8,413 bases of DNA. Origin: Frankia sp. (GTDB lineage: Bacteria > Actinomycetota > Actinomycetes > Frankiales > Frankiaceae). The position numbers and the translations under genes are program-made. Below the pieces are notes generated by a model. The model was not told the origin of the DNA. It did no database searches and worked only from the letters and a program-made list of their open reading frames with translations. Each line of letters starts with the position of its first letter. Positions within the stretch are counted from its first letter, which is position 1. Location: NCBI GenBank assembly GCA_019689615.1, contig JADGHD010000189.1, positions 1-8,413 of the forward strand, given 5' to 3'. This document shows, in pieces, positions 5,426 to 8,413 of this stretch.

Positions 5426-6592
5426 TCACACGTCAGCGGGCTTTTCCGCCTCCTGTGATGTGGTCGCCCCGCCCGCGGCGACGAGGTCGAGGGCGACATC
5501 GATGATCATGTCCTCCTGGCCGCCGACCATGCCACGGCGGCCGACCTCGACGAGAACCGACCTGGTGTCAAGGCCGTAGCGGCGCGCCGCGGCTTCGGCG
5601 TGCCGCAGGAACGACGAGTAGACACCGGCGTAGCCGAGGGTGAGGGTCTCCCGGTCGACCCGTACGGGCCGGTCCTGCAGCGGGCGGACCACGTCATCGG
5701 CGCCGTCCATCAGGCCGAACAGCGTGCACCCGTGCTTCCAGCCCATCACGTCGGCCACCGCGATGAACGCCTCCAGCGGGCAGTTGCCCGCACCGGCGCC
5801 CTGGCCCGCCAGCGAGGCGTCGATGCGGACCGCGCCGCACTCGGCCGCGACGACCGAGTTCGCCACGCCCAGGCCGAGGTTGTGGTGGGCGTGGATGCCC
5901 ATCTCGGTCACCGGGTCGAGCACGTCCCGGTAGGCGCGGAAACGGGCGCGCACGTCGTCCATGGTCAGCCGGCCGCCCGAGTCGGTCACGTAGACGCAGT
6001 GCGCGCCGTAGGACTCCATCAGCTTGGCCTGCCGGGCGAGCTCGGCGGGCGGGGCCATATGGGACATCATCAGGAACCCGGCGACGTCCATGCCCAGCTC
6101 GCGGGCCGCGGCGATGTGCTGCGCGGAGATGTCGGCCTCGGTGCAGTGGGTCGCGATCCGCACCGAACGAATGCCCAGCTCGTAGGCGTGCCGCAGGTCG
6201 TGCACGGTGCCGATACCGGGCAGCAGCAGGGTGGTCGGGATGGCCCGGGAGATCGACGAGACGACGGCCTCGATCCACTCCCAGTCGGTGTGCGCCCCGA
6301 CGCCGTAGTTCACGCTGGAGCCGGCCAGCCCATCGCCATGCGCCACTTCGATCGCGGTGACGCCGGCCTCGTCGAGCAGCCGGGCGATGGTGGCGGCCTG
6401 CTCGACGGTGTAGCGGTGCCGGATGGCATGCATACCGTCGCGCAGTGTCACATCCTGGATGTAGAGCGGCGCCACGACGGGGACGTCCGCGACACTCGCG
6501 CCGGTCTCCGGCCCGCACGGCGGGACCGAGGCGGGACCGGCCTTCGCGCCCTTCGTGATGTCGGCGGTGCCGACGCCGTCCGTCGTGCTCAT
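5426..6592 (-). CDS. mhpE: 4-hydroxy-2-oxovalerate aldolase
   Basis: Class II, divalent-metal aldolase (HMG-CoA lyase-like TIM barrel, MhpE/DmpG/BphI family) that splits 4-hydroxy-2-oxovalerate into pyruvate and acetaldehyde, the last carbon-carbon cleavage of meta-cleavage pathways. The 388 residues match the family from IQDVTLRDG onward. Using DmpG numbering from memory, a constant shift of 34 places the catalytic residues: Arg51, Asp52 (metal), His55, metal ligands His234 and His236 in HAHHN, and Tyr325 in YAGVYSS. The usual LRDGSHA reads LRDGMHA. The end keeps GGQEDMIIDVALDL. About 34 extra residues precede the family's usual start, and the tail is slightly long. ATG 6592 overlaps the dehydrogenase stop (TGATG) with GGAG ten bases upstream, which supports it; no other ATG precedes the active site. 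Relatives form a channelling complex with the acetaldehyde dehydrogenase encoded just upstream. Confidence 0.95.
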   Translation of the reverse strand: MSTTDGVGTADITKGAKAGPASVPPCGPETGASVADVPVVAPLYIQDVTLRDGMHAIRHRYTVEQAATIARLLDEAGVTAIEVAHGDGLAGSSVNYGVGAHTDWEWIEAVVSSISRAIPTTLLLPGIGTVHDLRHAYELGIRSVRIATHCTEADISAQHIAAARELGMDVAGFLMMSHMAPPAELARQAKLMESYGAHCVYVTDSGGRLTMDDVRARFRAYRDVLDPVTEMGIHAHHNLGLGVANSVVAAECGAVRIDASLAGQGAGAGNCPLEAFIAVADVMGWKHGCTLFGLMDGADDVVRPLQDRPVRVDRETLTLGYAGVYSSFLRHAEAAARRYGLDTRSVLVEVGRRGMVGGQEDMIIDVALDLVAAGGATTSQEAEKPADV

Positions 6593-7530
6593 CAGACGCT
6601 CACTCCATCGCGGGCCAGCTCGGCGATCCGCTCGGCGGTGCGCAGCGCGGCCGAGGTCATGATGTCCAGGTTCCCGGCGTAGGCCGGCAGGTAGTGCGCG
6701 GCGCCCTCGACCTCGAGGAACACCGAGACCTTCACGACCTCCTTGGCCCCCGCGGGCGCCAGGGTCCGCAACGGGTCGTCGGCGGCGATCCGATCGAACT
6801 GGACCTTCTGCTTGAGCCGGTAGCCGGGGACGTAGCCCTGCACCCGGTCGACCATCCTCTCGATGGACGCGACGACCGCGGCGTCGTCGCAGTCGCCGAC
6901 GATGCAGTAGACCGTGTCCCGCATGATCAGCGGAGGTTCGGCCGGGTTCAGGATGATTACGGCCTTCCCGCGGGCGGCGCCGCCGACCTTCTCGATCGCC
7001 AGGGACGTCGTCTCGGTGAACTCGTCGATGTTGGCGCGGGTGCCCGGGCCGGCGGACCGCGACGCGATCGACGCGACGATCTCGCCGTAGTGCACCGGGG
7101 TGACGGCGGCGACGGCGGCGACGATCGGGATCGTCGCCTGGCCTCCGCAGGTGACCATGTTCACGTTCGGCGCGTGCAGGTTCGCGTCCAGGTTGACCGG
7201 CGGGACGACGTAGGGGCCGATGGCGGCGGGCGTGAGGTCCACGACCCGCTTGCCGTGCGCCTGAAGCACCTCGTTGTTGCGGCGGTGCGCGCCGGCCGAG
7301 GTCGCGTCGAACACGATCTCGATGTCGGCGAACTCGTCCATCTTCACCAGGCCGTCGATGCCCTCGGCGGTGGTCGCGACCTTGAGCCGGCCGGCGCGGG
7401 CGAGGCCGTCCGAGCTTGGGTCGATGCCGACCATCGCGCCCATCTCCAGGCGGTCCGACAGCCGCAGCACTTTGATCATCAGGTCGGTGCCGATGTTGCC
7501 CGACCCGATGATGGCGACCTTCACGCTCAC
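6592..7530 (-). CDS. mhpF: Acetaldehyde dehydrogenase (acylating)
   Basis: Converts acetaldehyde, NAD+ and CoA to acetyl-CoA and NADH, taking the aldehyde directly from its partner aldolase (MhpF/DmpF/BphJ family, small type, 312 residues as usual). Seen: the N-terminal Rossmann motif VAIIGSGNIGTDL with GSGNIG at 9-14, FDATSAGAH (74-82), the catalytic Cys128 in NMVTCGGQATIP, and the C-terminal interface segment QKVQFDRIAADDPLRT. The start is GTG 7530-7528, forming a GTGA overlap with the hydratase stop; the preceding GGAAAGAGAG is a modest ribosome site. The stop overlaps the aldolase start by one base, so hydratase, dehydrogenase and aldolase are surely one translationally coupled unit, in the gene order of mhpDFE and bphHJI. 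Confidence 0.96.
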   Translation of the reverse strand: MSVKVAIIGSGNIGTDLMIKVLRLSDRLEMGAMVGIDPSSDGLARAGRLKVATTAEGIDGLVKMDEFADIEIVFDATSAGAHRRNNEVLQAHGKRVVDLTPAAIGPYVVPPVNLDANLHAPNVNMVTCGGQATIPIVAAVAAVTPVHYGEIVASIASRSAGPGTRANIDEFTETTSLAIEKVGGAARGKAVIILNPAEPPLIMRDTVYCIVGDCDDAAVVASIERMVDRVQGYVPGYRLKQKVQFDRIAADDPLRTLAPAGAKEVVKVSVFLEVEGAAHYLPAYAGNLDIMTSAALRTAERIAELARDGVSV

Positions 7531-8351
7531 CGCTGCTCTCTTTCCGCCGGCGCGGGCGCGAACCGGGTCCGTGCCGAGCCGAGCCCGCTGATCTCGGTCT
7601 CGAAGACGTCGCCGGGCGCGGCCGCGACCACCGGGCCGAGCGCGCCGGTCAGCACCACGTCGCCCGCGCGCAACGGGTCACCGGCGGCGGCCAGCGTGGC
7701 CGCGAGCCACACGGCCGCGTTCAGCGGCCCGCCCATGCAGTCCGCCCCGGTTCCGCGCGAGACGACCTCCTCGCCCCTGCGCAGCCGCATCTGCGCGCTC
7801 CGAAGGTCCACCCGGTCGAGCGGTACCGGCGTCGTGCCAAGGACGAACAGGCCGCAGGAGGCGTTGTCGGCGACCGTGTCGACGATCGTGATGTCCCAGT
7901 TGGCGATCCGGCTGTCGACGACCTCGATGGCCGGCAGCGCGAACTCGGTGGCGCGCAGCACGTCGACGACGGTAAGTCGCGGCTCGGGGAGGTCGGCGCC
8001 GAGCACCAGCGCGACCTCGGCCTCGACCCTGGGCGCGATCAGCCGGCCGTAGGGGATCTCGTCGCCGTCGGCGACGCACATGTCGGCGAACAACGCGCCG
8101 AAGTCCGGCTGGCCCACGCCGAGCTGACGCCGCACCGCCGGCGACGTCAGACCGATCTTGCGTCCGACGATCCGCCGCCCGGCGGCCAGGCCGCGATCGA
8201 CGTTCACCCGCTGCACCGCGTAGGCGGCGGCGATGTCGCCAGGCGGGAGCACGTCCCGGACCGGTGAACAGGCGACGCCGGTGCGTTCGGCGGCGATGAG
8301 CCGGTCGGCGACGGCGATTATGGACTCGTCGACCGCTGGAGTGACAGTCAT
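7527..8351 (-). CDS. mhpD: 2-keto-4-pentenoate hydratase
   Basis: Adds water to 2-hydroxypenta-2,4-dienoate (2-oxopent-4-enoate) to give 4-hydroxy-2-oxovalerate, feeding the two genes that follow. The 274 residues carry the fumarylacetoacetate-hydrolase-like fold typical of MhpD/DmpE/BphH: GRKIGLTS with Lys65, the segment QPDFGALFADM (81-91), the metal-binding ExE in PRVEAEVALVL (Glu110, Glu112), the family signature VDTVADNASCG, PLNAAVWLA, and VLTGALGP near the end. ATG 8351-8349 has GGGGAG seven bases upstream. Length is normal. The related 2-oxohept-3-enedioate hydratases and 4-oxalocrotonate decarboxylases are less likely because the VADNASCG region and the neighbours point to the MhpD branch. 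Confidence 0.94.
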   Translation of the reverse strand: MTVTPAVDESIIAVADRLIAAERTGVACSPVRDVLPPGDIAAAYAVQRVNVDRGLAAGRRIVGRKIGLTSPAVRRQLGVGQPDFGALFADMCVADGDEIPYGRLIAPRVEAEVALVLGADLPEPRLTVVDVLRATEFALPAIEVVDSRIANWDITIVDTVADNASCGLFVLGTTPVPLDRVDLRSAQMRLRRGEEVVSRGTGADCMGGPLNAAVWLAATLAAAGDPLRAGDVVLTGALGPVVAAAPGDVFETEISGLGSARTRFAPAPAEREQR

Positions 8352-8413
8352 GGTGCGTCTCCCCGCGTCGATGCCGTGGGCACAGGAACCTCCAGGACGG
8401 GCGGGCCGGGGGC
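8348..8413 (-). CDS. Possible 3' end of an upstream gene (partial)
   Basis: Reading leftwards from the right edge, 21 codons stay open and end at a TGA (8350-8348) that overlaps the hydratase ATG as ATGA, the same coupling used elsewhere in this locus. The tail contains PPVLEVPVP and ends RRGDAP. This is too short to assign a family. All three minus-strand frames are open over this stretch, so the overlap pattern is the main support. An upper-pathway gene (extradiol dioxygenase, hydrolase or hydroxylase) would be expected here. Confidence 0.35.
   Translation of the reverse strand, partial: APGPPVLEVPVPTASTRGDAP
8359..8364 (-). promoter_or_regulatory. Ribosome binding site of the hydratase gene
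   Basis: GGGGAG on the minus strand lies seven bases before ATG 8351 and supports that start. Confidence 0.65.

Noticed and set aside
5412..5426. Four-codon ORF (MDPR) starting in a TGATG overlap with the aldolase stop
   Set aside because: It is too short to call a gene; its stop falls within the ribosome site of the 46-residue ORF, which could be coincidence.
4600..5505. Long plus-strand open frame opposite the crotonase and aldolase genes
   Set aside because: It is antisense to genes with clear family motifs, crosses the intergenic promoter region, and its product is a His/Arg/Pro/Gly-rich string typical of the shadow frame of high-GC genes.
5600..6682. Long plus-strand open frame opposite the aldolase and dehydrogenase
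   Set aside because: It is an antisense shadow with no recognisable domain, over two well-identified enzymes.
6694..8052. 452-codon plus-strand open frame opposite dehydrogenase and hydratase
   Set aside because: It spans two antisense genes, has Asp/Arg/Val low-complexity composition and no motifs; third-position bias belongs to the minus strand.
1..8413. CRISPR arrays, tRNA/rRNA genes, insertion sequences, attachment sites
   Set aside because: I saw no direct-repeat arrays, transposase motifs, terminal inverted repeats or tRNA-like structures; the window is filled by catabolic genes.

Overview
The window is GC-rich throughout, with codons ending almost always in G or C, GTG/TTG starts, and genes packed with 1- to 4-base overlaps. 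This points to a high-GC actinomycete (Frankia, Pseudonocardia, Rhodococcus or Streptomyces-like); the genus cannot be fixed from the sequence. The first ~84 bases are homopolymer runs (T9, C12, G13, C9) that look like a low-quality contig end, and the first gene is cut there.

Layout. Plus strand: (1) a 5'-truncated large (alpha) subunit of a Rieske non-heme iron ring-hydroxylating dioxygenase; (2) its small (beta) subunit, start overlapping by ATGA; (3) an SDR, the likely cis-dihydrodiol dehydrogenase, start overlapping by TTGA; (4) a strong GC hairpin just after the SDR stop; (5) an AMP-forming acyl-CoA synthetase of the medium-chain/ACSM type with its own Shine-Dalgarno site. Minus strand, convergent with the ligase: (6) a crotonase-fold protein with a perfect Shine-Dalgarno site and its own candidate promoter, which overlaps an inverted repeat typical of FadR-subfamily GntR operators; (7) a possible 46-residue ORF; (8-10) a tightly overlapping trio running from the right edge leftwards: 2-keto-4-pentenoate hydratase, acylating acetaldehyde dehydrogenase and 4-hydroxy-2-oxovalerate aldolase. 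A 21-codon open tail at the right edge may be the end of one more upstream gene.

How they fit. This is an aromatic catabolic island. The dioxygenase and SDR would turn an aromatic (probably an aromatic acid) into a catechol. After extradiol cleavage by enzymes not in the window, the resulting 2-hydroxypenta-2,4-dienoate would be hydrated, cleaved to pyruvate and acetaldehyde, and the acetaldehyde oxidised to acetyl-CoA. The ligase and crotonase could activate and process a side-chain acid released by ring-cleavage hydrolysis (isobutyrate if the substrate were p-cumate, for instance), or activate the aromatic acid itself. The exact substrate is inference. The window resembles known pathway types more than a wholly new system. 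The points most worth a second look are the operator-promoter site, the crotonase lacking one catalytic Glu, the single TTA codon and the ligase/crotonase pairing.
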